Shown: positions 36,101 to 43,999 of the stretch, piece by piece
Layout of the letters: every line of letters begins with the position of its first letter
Numbering within the stretch: the stretch's first letter is position 1
DNA from: Verrucomicrobiaceae bacterium
Lineage (GTDB): Bacteria; Verrucomicrobiota; Verrucomicrobiia; Verrucomicrobiales; Verrucomicrobiaceae
DNA length: 64,000 nt
NCBI GenBank assembly: GCA_016713245.1
Contig: JADJPM010000004.1
Location: 2,914,001 to 2,978,000 of the forward strand
Direction: 5' to 3'
Notes under the pieces: generated by a model
Databases searched by the model: none
Told to the model about the DNA's origin: nothing
What the model saw: only the letters and a program-made list of their open reading frames with translations
Position numbers and translations under genes: made by a program

Positions 36101-36786
36101 CCATGTTCCCGCGTCAAAGCGGCCGTCACCTGCTGCTCGTCGGCCAGAACGACGAAGCCATCGCCGCGATTCTCGGCCTCGCCATCATCGGACTTGCCGC
36201 GCAGCATCCGAAGGACAAAGCGCCCGCGTTTTACCTCATCCACGGCGCTCTAGCCGAGACGCCGGAGTTCGCTTTCCTCGAAGCCGCTGCCGCGAAAGGC
36301 CGCGCAAAGGTCACGCAGGGCCACGAAGCGCCCGATTTCATCGCCGAAGTACACGCCGAGATGAAACGCCGCAGCGACGAGGGCAGCGCGGGCGACCCGC
36401 CTATCTTCCTGCTCGTGCACGGCCTGCAAAAGTTCCGCAAGCTGCGCTACGAGGAGGATTTCTCGTTCGGCGGCGACGATTCGCCCAAACCCGGCAACCA
36501 ACTCAACGAAATCATCAACGAAGGCCCCTCGCTCGGCATCCATCTCATCACCAGCCTCGACACGCTGAACAACATCCAGCGCTGCCTCAGCCGCAAAGCG
36601 CTGAGCGAGCTCGGCATGCGCGTGCTCTTCCAAATGAGCGCCAACGACAGCGCCAGCCTGATCGACTCACCCAAAGCCGGCTCGCTCGGCCTCAACCGCG
36701 CGCTGTTTTACTCCGAGCACGAGTCACGCATGGAGGTCTTCCGGCCGTTTGCGCTGCCGGGGGCGGACTGGGTGGCGCAAGTCTGA
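33169..36786 (+). CDS. FtsK/EccC-like ATPase of a type-VII-like locus
   Basis: 1205 residues. Residues 1-~340 are coiled coil (RQHRIERDLPSMMQKE-like heptads), with no membrane helix, unlike mycobacterial EccC. About 370-640 is a degenerate ATPase module without a P-loop (LLIETDDDGGKWVPEVMNSL). About 660-900 is the active FtsK/SpoIIIE module with Walker A AGKTGSGKST (~688), Walker B MLIIDEFQEF (~791) and LGSQTLGG. About 960-1205 is a third module whose P-loop position reads VGQNDEAIA, so it is degenerate. Three tandem modules with one active site resemble the EccC plan. GTG start at 33169, 17 bp inside the preceding gene. A small two-helix membrane protein follows 36 bp downstream. Substrates are presumably the WXG100-like proteins; no EccB/D/E or EssA-type genes are visible. 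Confidence 0.8.
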   Translation: MSRPTDLRASRILQLHTSLHAGAIDFAKRAELIARDTRAKRYTTEQDHLQKLEALTTETAAASAAVSAQWEGHKDQFRARHQARADFFARYQHRIERDLPSMMQKERESWLGKQQLRRIQAQAQLKKSLAEIDATAAPLTERLTAAKDRLLAVLKAIGGRLTRQGEPAPNVKTLTEMPARVESIESQARSYEEQLAVKGGGLLKMFSKPAVDLQQLSASVHDYETAVAELNASIDTANAEAQAAHDALDAQITIEWNRADEMAQKFKAAMQKRLATQIPACLQRNERLLQRNLKYLDEQKTAHLAQAESPFIDRRHQIESRHQLEMSAFDAKAQKRWSDLETEWQAEIPDLLAQINEIAPIGPTPWSRDYNAPTTFPSHSRFGELTLDLSQEAAVLAKDTPLSLAGHEHLSLPLALTFPQEASLLIETDDDGGKWVPEVMNSLIFRILKTAPPGKAHFTIIDAVGLGQNFAGLMHLADYEPALINRRIWTQRDHIEERLQELNEHVEKVIQMYLRNEYATITEYNEQAGSVAEKYHFLVIAGLPAGFSESAMSRLKSILASGPRCGVFTLVHWDRRQNLPEGLSAEDLRKFTVRVVREKGVVSFGGISTLQLDPFVSDEIAADLAHQIGQASIDSNRVQVPFSVVAPKEMWSESTTNELRIAIGRTGATKLQMLAIGKGTKQHALLAGKTGSGKSTLLHIIITNLALTCSPDEIEFYLIDFKKGVEFKCYADAKLPHAKVIAIESDREFALSVLQRIDEELKRRGELYRKLGAQDLAGYKKAGGTEPMPRSMLIIDEFQEFFVEDDSVAQGAALLLDRIVRQGRAFGIHVFLGSQTLGGAYTLARTTLGQMVIRIALQCNEADAALIMDEGNTAARMLSRPGEGIYNDAAGALEGNSPFQVVWLTDEERDENLVKVAALAQTRGFGKKRPIVFEGNMPADVRDNPLLAAALENPPAKAPADPRVWLGLPNAIKGPTDAMFPRQSGRHLLLVGQNDEAIAAILGLAIIGLAAQHPKDKAPAFYLIHGALAETPEFAFLEAAAAKGRAKVTQGHEAPDFIAEVHAEMKRRSDEGSAGDPPIFLLVHGLQKFRKLRYEEDFSFGGDDSPKPGNQLNEIINEGPSLGIHLITSLDTLNNIQRCLSRKALSELGMRVLFQMSANDSASLIDSPKAGSLGLNRALFYSEHESRMEVFRPFALPGADWVAQV

Positions 36787-36822
36787 CTTGTCTGAGAGCT
36801 CGCTTTGCGGGAGGATGAAACC

Positions 36823-37077
36823 ATGAGAGACCAAATCATCATCTTCGGGGCCAGCTTGATATGGATCGCGTTTTGTATGCGCTTCTGGTGGGTGATCAAC
36901 CGGGAGAATGTGTGGCAGCGCAGGCTCATCGCCATCGCGGCAGGGCTTGGCGGAGGCTTGATCTACATGTTCGGCTCGATGGCGATGCAGGTGCTGCATG
37001 CCGCCCAAGCCCAGCAGGTGCCTGTCGATTATGAATCGCCCTCCGCCACGATCCGCGTTCAAGGGAAAGAACCATGA
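36823..37077 (+). CDS. Small two-helix membrane protein
   Basis: 84 residues from the ATG of MRDQIIIFGAS. A clear ribosome binding site GGGAGGA at 36809-36815 (7 bp spacing) decides this start over a TTG at 36805. Two hydrophobic segments (IIIFGASLIWIAFCMRFWWV and LIAIAAGLGGGLIYMFGSMA) are joined by a short basic loop, with a hydrophilic C-terminus. It directly follows the EccC-like ATPase, which lacks its own membrane helices, so it may supply the membrane anchor of that ATPase. That is inference from order and topology. Confidence 0.6.
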   Translation: MRDQIIIFGASLIWIAFCMRFWWVINRENVWQRRLIAIAAGLGGGLIYMFGSMAMQVLHAAQAQQVPVDYESPSATIRVQGKEP

Positions 37078-37104
37078 GGAGCCGCCTGTTTATGGCTTCC
37101 CACC

Positions 37105-37779
37105 ATGAAACGACTCCTCTCTCTTCTCGCTGTCTTTGCCATCACCTCCCCTGCCCTCGCTGATGAAGCCTGGACGACTCTCTTTGATGGAAAAACGCTC
37201 ACCGGCTGGGAGCAGCACAGCGGCACCGCTGAGTATCGCGTGCAGGACGGAGCCGTCGTAGGCAAAACGGTGCCGAACACGGGTAACTCCTTCCTCTGCA
37301 CCGCGAAGAAATACGCCAATTTCATCCTCGAAGTCGAGTTCAAGGTCGATCCATCCATGAATTCCGGCATTCAGTTCCGCAGCAATTACTACACGCAGGA
37401 GACGGAGGTGGAGATCGCGGGCAAAAAGAAGAAATTCCCAGCGGACCGCGTGCATGGCTACCAGTTTGAGATCGATCCGAGTGCCCGTGCCTACACAGGC
37501 GGCGTGTATGACGAGGGCCGCCGGGGCTGGCTCTTCGACCTCAAAAACAAGGAGGCCGCCCGGAAGGCTTTCAAACAGGGCGAATGGAACATCGCTCGCA
37601 TCGAATGCCTCGGCAGCAGCATCAAGACCTTCATCAATGGCGTGCCCGCCGCTGAGTTCACCGACGAAATGACCAAGGAAGGCGTCATCGCCCTTCAGGT
37701 TCACGGCATCGGCAAGAAAACCGAAGCCGTCGGCAAGGAAGTCATGTGGCGGAACATCCGCATCCAGGAGCTGAAATAA
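37105..37779 (+). CDS. Secreted DUF1080 (3-keto-disaccharide hydrolase-like) protein
   Basis: 224 residues. Signal peptide MKRLLSLLAVFAITSPALA, then the DUF1080 opening WTTLFDGKTLTGWEQHSG, a concanavalin-like beta-sandwich with NFILEVEFKVDPSMNSGIQF, and a terminal VMWRNIRIQELK, all typical of the family. Family members are very numerous in Verrucomicrobia and Planctomycetes; some act on 3-keto-glycosides. The Trp, Glu and Asn residues characteristic of the core are present. It starts 27 bp after the small membrane protein but probably forms its own unit. Confidence 0.85.
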   Translation: MKRLLSLLAVFAITSPALADEAWTTLFDGKTLTGWEQHSGTAEYRVQDGAVVGKTVPNTGNSFLCTAKKYANFILEVEFKVDPSMNSGIQFRSNYYTQETEVEIAGKKKKFPADRVHGYQFEIDPSARAYTGGVYDEGRRGWLFDLKNKEAARKAFKQGEWNIARIECLGSSIKTFINGVPAAEFTDEMTKEGVIALQVHGIGKKTEAVGKEVMWRNIRIQELK

Positions 37780-37785
37780 GGCCGA

Positions 37786-38028
37786 TTAGGCTTTCGGTTC
37801 CATCTTCCAGTTCAGCCAGGCCCGACGATACGTGAAGGCCATGGCCATGACACCTGCGAAAAGCAGCAAAGCGCGGCCGGGTTCCGGCACGGGCAGGAGC
37901 TTGGCATCAAGCGGATTCCCAGCACTCAAAGCCGCCATCGTATCAGGGTTCAGCGGTTCAGCAGCCTGCGCCACATAAACGGCGAAGGTGAAGCAGATGA
38001 ACCAGTAAAGCAGGGAGCGCACGGACAT
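37786..38028 (-). CDS. Mini PEP-CTERM sorting-signal protein
   Basis: 80 residues from MSVRSLLYWFICF. A signal peptide-like N-terminus (LLYWFICFTFAVYVAQAAEP) is followed by only ~30 residues of mature sequence (LNPDTMAALSAGNPLDAKLL). A C-terminal PEP-CTERM signal follows: PVPEPGRALLLFAGVMAMAF, then TYRRAW and basic residues. Proteins of this kind are processed by an exosortase (EpsH/XrtA-like) and anchored or released at the outer surface. The mature part is far shorter than usual. No exosortase gene is in the window. Convergent with the DUF1080 gene, 6 bp apart. Confidence 0.6.
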   Translation of the reverse strand: MSVRSLLYWFICFTFAVYVAQAAEPLNPDTMAALSAGNPLDAKLLPVPEPGRALLLFAGVMAMAFTYRRAWLNWKMEPKA

Positions 38029-38234
38029 GAGGGGTTGGGCTGGAATTATTATTTTGTAGCGGGAACAGCCGCTCTTGGGCAACCATTATCTTTGAATACG
38101 AAGGAAAATCTCATGGGTAACCCCTACGGGCCTTGTCGCCGTCTGACCAACGACAACATCGTCACCAAGTCACAGGGCTGACCTGCTTTGGCAGCCACGC
38201 GGACTTTTCGTTCAAGATGAGTGAAATCCGCCGC

Positions 38235-39158
38235 TCAAGAACGCTCGCGCCAGCGGTAAGCCGCTTGAGCGTTTTTCCAGAAGTACTTCTCGCAGGCCTC
38301 CGGGCCCTTCGAGGTGAAGAACTCTCGCACAAGGCCGAAAACCACGTCGTAGGAGCCACCTTTGTCTGAGACGGGCCAATTGCTGCCATAGATGAGGCGG
38401 TCCGGGCCAAACTGCTCCCAAAGATGGTCGAGGATAGGCAGATAGTAGGCCGTATCGCGGGGTGAGCTACCCTCGGCACCCTTCACCTGCTCCACGAGGG
38501 CGGAGACCTTCATGGAAACATTGGGCTTTTGAGCGACCGCTTTGATCGCGGGCTTCCACTCCGGCCTTAGCGCCTTCGGATCCCCTGGGGCACCCAGATG
38601 GTTGATCACGATTCGGAGGTCCGACACCTCGCTGGCAAGCTGGGCGACAGCCGGAAGTGCCGAGGCAGGCCCGTTCAAATCCAGCTCCAAGCCGTGTTCG
38701 GCGAGCAATTTGGCCCCAGCGAGCACGTCGTCGCGTTTTGAGGCATCGAGCAGCAGGCTGCTGCTCCAGCGAATGCCACGAAAGATGGGGTTTTTGGCAA
38801 ACCTCCTCAAATTCGCCGCAAACTCGGGCCCCAGATCGAGATGTCCCACGAAGCCAATGATGGACTTTTCCTTCTCCGCGAGATCGAGGATCCACTGATT
38901 GTCTTCCACCCACGGACTAGCCTCAACGACGACAGTCTCACGGCAGCCCTGAGGACTGGCCAACGCCAACCAATCCGCGGGAAGAACCGTGCGATACAGA
39001 TTCGTCCCCTTCCCCGGCCATGGCACGCCCTGAGGCCGCGAGGGATCGTAAAAGTGCGTGTGCGTATCGACGATGCGGCTGGCCGCAGCACTCGCAGAAG
39101 ACGATAATGGCATCGCCGCTGTGGCGGCGGCGGCTTGAAGAAATTGGCGGCGTTTCAT
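38235..39158 (-). CDS. Amidohydrolase-family TIM-barrel hydrolase, exported
   Basis: 307 residues. An MKRRQFLQAAAATAAMP start with twin-arginine-like character and an Ala-rich region suggests Tat export. The amidohydrolase-2 metal motif IVDTHTHFYDP opens the barrel, with later conserved GFVGHLDLG, INHLGAPG and RLIYGSNWPVSD, the latter carrying the active-site Asp. It resembles L-rhamnono- or L-fucono-lactonase and dicarboxylate lactonase-like proteins, so it probably opens a sugar lactone or similar ester. The exact substrate is unknown. A strong hairpin terminator lies just upstream of its start. Confidence 0.8.
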   Translation of the reverse strand: MKRRQFLQAAAATAAMPLSSSASAAASRIVDTHTHFYDPSRPQGVPWPGKGTNLYRTVLPADWLALASPQGCRETVVVEASPWVEDNQWILDLAEKEKSIIGFVGHLDLGPEFAANLRRFAKNPIFRGIRWSSSLLLDASKRDDVLAGAKLLAEHGLELDLNGPASALPAVAQLASEVSDLRIVINHLGAPGDPKALRPEWKPAIKAVAQKPNVSMKVSALVEQVKGAEGSSPRDTAYYLPILDHLWEQFGPDRLIYGSNWPVSDKGGSYDVVFGLVREFFTSKGPEACEKYFWKNAQAAYRWRERS

Positions 39159-39170
39159 GGGATAAAAAAG

Positions 39171-39199
39171 ATCCGCCGGATCACGTTGATCCGGCGGAT
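39171..39199 (-). terminator. Rho-independent terminator of the PQQ gene
   Basis: A perfect 13-bp stem (ATCCGCCGGATCA / TGATCCGGCGGAT) with a 3-nt loop, followed on the minus strand by CTTTTTTATC. It lies 28 bp after the PQQ-propeller stop codon at 39228 and 12 bp before the amidohydrolase start, so it separates the two transcripts. The A-rich plus-strand flank would let it work in both directions. Confidence 0.85.
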
Positions 39200-39227
39200 A
39201 GACAAAAAGACCTAAACCGACTCGATC

Positions 39228-40856
39228 TTACTGCGCCGAAGGCGTCTTCGCGCCTTCTTTGAAGCAGTAGAGATGCGTGTGGGTGGTGATGTACACGGCT
39301 CCGTTGGCGGCGACGACGCTGCTGAGCAGCGGGCTGGGGAATTCGATGGTCTTGAGTTCCTTCAGCTCCTTGCCTTCGGCGAGGATGAAGAGTTCGCCTT
39401 CCTCATTGCCGATCCAGACTTTGCCGTCGGCGACGAGCGGGCTTGCCCAGATGTGGCCTTTGGTGTCGAATTTCCAGTATTCCTTGCCGGTCTTCGCATC
39501 AAGGCAGAAGAGGCGGCCGGTGTAGTCGGAAACGTAAACGAGGCCGTCTTTGACGGCGGGGGTGGAGATGGAGCGCTCGATGCCTTTGAAGGTCCACACG
39601 GCTTTGCCGGAGAGGTCGCCGGTGCCTTTGGGGTCGATGCAGCTGAGCATGCCCAAGCCTTCGCCGTGCTCAGGGTCCTGGCCGATGGGGACGTAGATCA
39701 GGCCGTCGGCGACGGTGGGGGTGGCGATGATCTCAGAGGGGCCGTCATATTCGACGTATTTGATGGGTTCACCAGCGGAGTTCTTGCGATACTCGGGCGG
39801 ATTGGCGTCGTAGCGCCAGTGTTCGACGAGGATGTCGAGGTCTTCGTCGTTCTTCTTGGTCTCGGGGGCCATGGAATAGACCCAGCCGTCACCGGCGGCG
39901 AAGATGACCTGCTTTTTGCCGCCGAGTTCGAGGTAGTTCGGGGAGGACCAGGAACAGTGGAGCACGCGCTGGGAGGCGATGCTGTCCTGTTCGCCGAGGA
40001 GTTCGCCGGTTTCGGCGTCGAGCATGATGAAGCTGGGGCTGTTCGGCGAAGGGATGTTCGTGTGGGTCCAATCGACGCCGTTGCAGGTGGGGACGAAGAC
40101 TTTGCCATCGACGACGAGCGGGAAGCCGGCGGTGGCGTTGTGCTGGAAGACGCCGAGCTCTTTGTACATGTCATACACCCAGAGGATGTCGGCATCGGTT
40201 TTGCCCGGGGCGATGGGGGCGGTGTTTTTGCCGTCTTTGTCGAGCGGGGCCATGAAGGTGTTTTCTTCCTGCATGCCCTGGTTACCGTCGCTGAGGCCCT
40301 TCACGTCAAAGCAGATGATCTGGCAGCGATTGCCGGGGACGTAGGCTTTGTCGCCGACGATGGTGGGGCTGGCGCAGATGCCGAGGTATTCCCAGTCATT
40401 CACTTTGCCGGTGCCCATTTTTGGGGAGACGAGCTGCCATTTAAAGTCGCCGGTGTATTCGTCGAAGACCATCACGATGCCGCGGTCGCCGGTGTGCTTT
40501 TCATCGCGGGGCGTTTCGTTGTTCGTGCCGACATAGACCTGGCCGTTGGCGATGACGGGCGTGCCGTAGGTCTGGGAGCCGAGCTTGGCGACCCAGAGGC
40601 AGTTCTTGGTCGTGCTCATGTCGATGTCTTCAGCGCCGGGGGCCTTGTTGGCCTTTTCAGCATTCGGACGGAGGCGACCGGCTTCCTTCGGGGCTGCCTT
40701 GGGGCCGTATTTCTTGCCGGGATCAAAGTCGATGGGCAGTCCTTTTTCGTCGGACACCATGTTACGGGTGTTGCCGCCGCCCCACTGGGAGTAGTCGGCT
40801 GCTTGAAGCGTGGCCGCGAGGGCCAACGCGATGAGGAGGGTGGGTTTGGTGGTCAT
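39228..40856 (-). CDS. PQQ-binding-like beta-propeller protein, secreted
   Basis: 542 residues with signal peptide MTTKPTLLIALALAATLQAA. Repeated propeller strands (AKTGKEYWKFDTKGHIWASP, VKDGLVYVSDYTGRLFCLDA) show the outer-membrane-assembly/PQQ-like WD fold. No quinoprotein dehydrogenase catalytic signature was recognised. Paralogues are at 41492 and 54592, and the three share the pattern W-x-x-W/F-(R)G-x-x-x-N near the N-terminus. Likely periplasmic or extracellular; role unknown. Terminates at the hairpin at 39171. Confidence 0.85.
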   Translation of the reverse strand: MTTKPTLLIALALAATLQAADYSQWGGGNTRNMVSDEKGLPIDFDPGKKYGPKAAPKEAGRLRPNAEKANKAPGAEDIDMSTTKNCLWVAKLGSQTYGTPVIANGQVYVGTNNETPRDEKHTGDRGIVMVFDEYTGDFKWQLVSPKMGTGKVNDWEYLGICASPTIVGDKAYVPGNRCQIICFDVKGLSDGNQGMQEENTFMAPLDKDGKNTAPIAPGKTDADILWVYDMYKELGVFQHNATAGFPLVVDGKVFVPTCNGVDWTHTNIPSPNSPSFIMLDAETGELLGEQDSIASQRVLHCSWSSPNYLELGGKKQVIFAAGDGWVYSMAPETKKNDEDLDILVEHWRYDANPPEYRKNSAGEPIKYVEYDGPSEIIATPTVADGLIYVPIGQDPEHGEGLGMLSCIDPKGTGDLSGKAVWTFKGIERSISTPAVKDGLVYVSDYTGRLFCLDAKTGKEYWKFDTKGHIWASPLVADGKVWIGNEEGELFILAEGKELKELKTIEFPSPLLSSVVAANGAVYITTHTHLYCFKEGAKTPSAQ

Positions 40857-40925
40857 GGAAGCTGAAAGAGGTGTTTTAGAGCGTGGAATACGAACGGCGT
40901 AAAGAGTGAAGAAATTGCGCAGGGC

Positions 40926-41220
40926 TTACCGGACGTGCTGATGCAAATCGCGTGAGCCATGCAGAACGCGCCAGATCTGCACGCGGTCTCCTTGAGGGCG
41001 GTAGAAGATGAGATGACTGCGAAAGCCTTGAATCCGCCACGAACTGCCCAAACTCGGGACGGGAGCGTCCGATCATGGGATTGTCCGCGAGGAACTCAAA
41101 GGTGTCATAAGCGGCTTCAAGGAAACGACGGGCACAGGGTTCATCGTCCGCCCGGATGTAGCGATAGATGGCCTGCAAATCGCAGAACACATACTCACTT
41201 TCATCGTATCGGGCAGGCAT
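40926..41220 (-). pseudogene. ParE/RelE-type toxin, frameshifted
   Basis: The first ~58 codons read as a ParE-type toxin (CDLQAIYRYIRADDEPCARR, NPMIGRSRPEFG). An extra G in the GGG run at 41047-41049 then shifts the frame. In the neighbouring frame the toxin continues correctly (SSWRIQGFRSHLIFYRP, VQIWRVLHGSRDLHQHVR) to a stop at 40926. The uncorrected frame runs to 40876 with unrelated, low-complexity residues. Either the toxin is inactivated or a single base is wrong in the assembly. The antitoxin gene upstream is intact and overlaps the toxin start (TGATG). Confidence 0.75.
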
Positions 41221-41441
41221 CAGGCTGAGGCGATGATGCGTTCGATGTTGGCACGATCACCAGGGGCAAAACGACCTGCCGCAGCCTCGTCGAGGCGAGA
41301 CTGGATGAACGGCGGGGTATCTGACTCCTCCGCCATCCAGCGCAGCAAAGCCTGACGAGCCACTTCCTCACCATTCTTATACCCTTGAGCGATCAAGCGC
41401 TCGACGAAGGCTTCGATGGGGCATGTGAGGGTGAGTTCCAT
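41220..41441 (-). CDS. ParD-like antitoxin
   Basis: 73 residues, helical, with ELTLTCPIEAFVERLIAQGY and GEEVARQALLRWMAEES. Length and charge match ParD/RHH-type antitoxins, though I do not see an unambiguous DNA-binding motif. Its stop overlaps the toxin start codon (TGATG), the usual arrangement of a type II antitoxin-toxin operon, and it would repress its own promoter. Intact while the toxin is frameshifted. Confidence 0.7.
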   Translation of the reverse strand: MELTLTCPIEAFVERLIAQGYKNGEEVARQALLRWMAEESDTPPFIQSRLDEAAAGRFAPGDRANIERIIASA

Positions 41442-41491
41442 GGCGTGAAGTTTATGCCAGCATGGGAGGAGTCAAGAAACGGCTTTGCCGA

Positions 41492-43771
41492 TCAATTCTG
41501 CGTCACGCTGAGGTTGTCGATGTACATGCGGCGCTGATTCAGCGGGGTGAAGCCAAACAGGCCGGGGCTGCCGCTGGCGTGGACGCGGGGGAGTTTGACT
41601 TCGATGGTCCATGCGGCGGGCTCGGCGGTGCCTTTTTCCCAGACTTTGGCCTGCACGACGCCGGAGCCATCAGCGGAAGCGCTGACGCTGGTTTTGAAGG
41701 TGTACCACTTGTTGGCGGTGAGCTTGAAGGGGACTTCCTGCTTCAGGCGCTCGAGGTTGGAGGAGACTTCAAGTTTGCCAGCGTTGCCGCGGAGGCAGAT
41801 GAGGTAGCGCTGGTGGATGAAGCCGATGTCGGACTTTGAGCGGGCGTTGCCTTCGGTGAGGACATCGGCCTGCATGGTGTAGTTTTTGAGATGCGAAGGA
41901 GCGAGGAAGACGCTGGCACGCTGGAAGAGCAGGCGGTCAAAGCTCTTGCCGAAGACCTTGTTGCCGTCCTTTTCCATGACCTGGAATTTGAAGCGGGCAC
42001 CGATCCAAGGGAGCGGCGGGTAAGCGAATTTGTAGGCGGGGTTGTTCTGCGGATCGACGGGGAATTCTTCGGTGAGGGTGTAACCTTCGAAGTCCTCGGT
42101 GATGGGCAGGTTTTTCAGTGCACGACCACGGATGGTGCCGAAGAGACCATCGGGCGCGGTGCCTTTGAAGGCGCCGGCGCTGATCTTGGCATCGGGGGCG
42201 ACGACGAGTTCGCCCGCGTCGTTGAATTTGCCGTCCATGGTGGCTTTCACCTTCGCGGTGGGCGGGATGAAGGACTCCCATTTCACGCCTTTGATGTCGT
42301 TTTCGACGACGAAGCCGTTCGCGTCGATGCTGCGGATGCGGAAGGCCTGCTTTTCACCGGCGAGGATGACGGTTTCGGCCGGGATGATCTGCAAGGCGAC
42401 GGCTTTGCCAGCTTTCGGGATCTCGACGACAGGAGCGGCGTCCACTTTGATGCCGCTGTTCGGAATGGGGAAGCTGTAAAGCTTTTCGGTGGTGGTGACA
42501 TACAGCACGCCATCGCACACGCTGGGTGCGCCGAGGCATTCGCCGTCGAGAGCGATCTCCTGGACGATTTCGCCGTCTTTTTCGCCGGGTTTGATGACGA
42601 CGAGCTTGCCAGCCATCATCGGGCAGTAGAGCAGGCCATCGACGTAGAGCGGCGAGGAGTGCAGATTGGCATTCGAGAGCTTCTTTTTCCAAATTTCGGC
42701 TCCGGTGTTGGCATTGATGGCGAAAAGTTCACCGCCGTCGCTGAGCTGATAAATCGTGTCACCGACGACGACAGGCGAGGAACTCGTCGCGCCGATGGCG
42801 AAGCGCCAAAGTTCGGCAGTGGGCTCCAACGTGGCCGATTCGGTGGCGGGCGGCACGGGGGCGGTGAGCGTCGTGGGGAGCTTCAGGGCGATCATGCGGC
42901 CTTTGTCGCTGCTATCGACGTTTTCGTCATTGTGGATGGCGATGAGCTTGTCGCCGCCGTGAAGCACGACGCTGGGATTGACGCCGTTTTTGCAGAAGGG
43001 GAACTTCCAGTAGGGTTTTCCGTTCCGTGTGTTCACGCAGACGATGTGGCCGCAACCGGTGGTGTAGTAGCCGACGCGTTTGCCATCGCGGGTTTCGATC
43101 ACCGGCGTGGAGAAGGAGCTGTCCACAGGTGGCGACACACCCGGCAGGGACCACCAGATGAGTTCGCCGGTTTTTTTGTCGAAACCGTAAATGCGATCCG
43201 CGGCCGGGCCGTCGGCGCCCCAGTTTGAGAAGATGTAGTGCACCAGCACGTTGTCGCCCTCGATGACGGGGCTGCCGACGCGGCTGTTCGGGAAGGTCAT
43301 GCGGCCCAAGTCTTCCATGAGCGGCTTTTCGAAGACTTTGGTGCCGTCGAACTCGAAGCAGTAGAAGGTGCCCGCGTTGCTGACGAGGTAGATGCGCTTC
43401 GTCTCGGGGTCGATGGTGGGAGCGCCGATGGAGTAGCGGTTGTAGATGGAGTCGCTCAGGTAGTCGGGAAGCTCGTGCTCCCAGATTTTCGCGCCCGTTT
43501 TGGCATCGAGGCAGGTCAGCAACTCGATGAGGTCACTCGTTTCGCCTTTGTAGCCCCAGAGGATGACCTTGCCGTCGCAAATAACCGGCGTGCCACGGCT
43601 GCGGGCCGCGTAAGTCCACGCGGGCGCATCGGCGAGCTTTCCTGCGCCGGTGTAGTGCTCCAGCGAGACACCGTTTTGCAGCGGACCGCGCCAGTTGGTC
43701 CAGTCATTGGCGGAGAGGGATGCAGCGAAGAGCAGGGGGCTGAGGGCGAAGAGGAAGGAGCGTGGTTGCAT
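41492..43771 (-). CDS. Large PQQ-like beta-propeller protein with C-terminal LamG-like domain
   Basis: 759 residues. Signal peptide MQPRSFLFALSPLLFAASLS, then DWTNWRGPLQNGVS and an eight-bladed PQQ-like propeller (residues ~30-480: GTFYCFEFDGTKVFEKPLM, NTRNGKPYWKFPFCKNG, AINANTGAEIWKKKL). A linker/Ig-like region is at ~480-560. A beta-sandwich from ~575 to the end (ITEDFEGYTLTEEFPV, WYTFKTSVSASADGSG, YIDNLSVTQN) resembles LamG/DUF1080-type modules. Exported; function unknown. Larger than the other two propeller paralogues in the window because of the C-terminal sandwich. Confidence 0.85.
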   Translation of the reverse strand: MQPRSFLFALSPLLFAASLSANDWTNWRGPLQNGVSLEHYTGAGKLADAPAWTYAARSRGTPVICDGKVILWGYKGETSDLIELLTCLDAKTGAKIWEHELPDYLSDSIYNRYSIGAPTIDPETKRIYLVSNAGTFYCFEFDGTKVFEKPLMEDLGRMTFPNSRVGSPVIEGDNVLVHYIFSNWGADGPAADRIYGFDKKTGELIWWSLPGVSPPVDSSFSTPVIETRDGKRVGYYTTGCGHIVCVNTRNGKPYWKFPFCKNGVNPSVVLHGGDKLIAIHNDENVDSSDKGRMIALKLPTTLTAPVPPATESATLEPTAELWRFAIGATSSSPVVVGDTIYQLSDGGELFAINANTGAEIWKKKLSNANLHSSPLYVDGLLYCPMMAGKLVVIKPGEKDGEIVQEIALDGECLGAPSVCDGVLYVTTTEKLYSFPIPNSGIKVDAAPVVEIPKAGKAVALQIIPAETVILAGEKQAFRIRSIDANGFVVENDIKGVKWESFIPPTAKVKATMDGKFNDAGELVVAPDAKISAGAFKGTAPDGLFGTIRGRALKNLPITEDFEGYTLTEEFPVDPQNNPAYKFAYPPLPWIGARFKFQVMEKDGNKVFGKSFDRLLFQRASVFLAPSHLKNYTMQADVLTEGNARSKSDIGFIHQRYLICLRGNAGKLEVSSNLERLKQEVPFKLTANKWYTFKTSVSASADGSGVVQAKVWEKGTAEPAAWTIEVKLPRVHASGSPGLFGFTPLNQRRMYIDNLSVTQN

Positions 43772-43999
43772 AGGAAAGTCGAGGCAGATGAAATTCGGGA
43801 GGTATGAAGGCGCGGCAACGCGTTTTTTGTCTCGTTCGCGTGGGAGGACATCCCTCCGGCGAGGAGGGAAAAAGCGGGGCTGGGCAAAACGAGGCGGAAA
43901 ATGCGCCTCTTTCGTCCAGCGCAGGTCGGGAAGGACGAATCCCGGAGAATACGGCGTCCTATCTTGCGGCCTGTGTCCGGATTGTTAGGTTTCGAGGCC

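Noticed and set aside
34300..36243. 647-residue minus-strand ORF opposite the EccC-like ATPase
   Set aside because: Antisense of an unmistakable FtsK-type P-loop gene; the codon pattern supports the plus strand.
39273..40865. 530-residue plus-strand ORF opposite the PQQ gene
   Set aside because: Shadow of the beta-propeller gene; composition is Gly/Val/Asp-rich with no recognised domain.
43773..43999. Small ORFs in the gap between the large PQQ gene and the lipoprotein
   Set aside because: No ribosome site, conserved residues or codon pattern; I see only the promoter region of two divergent genes.
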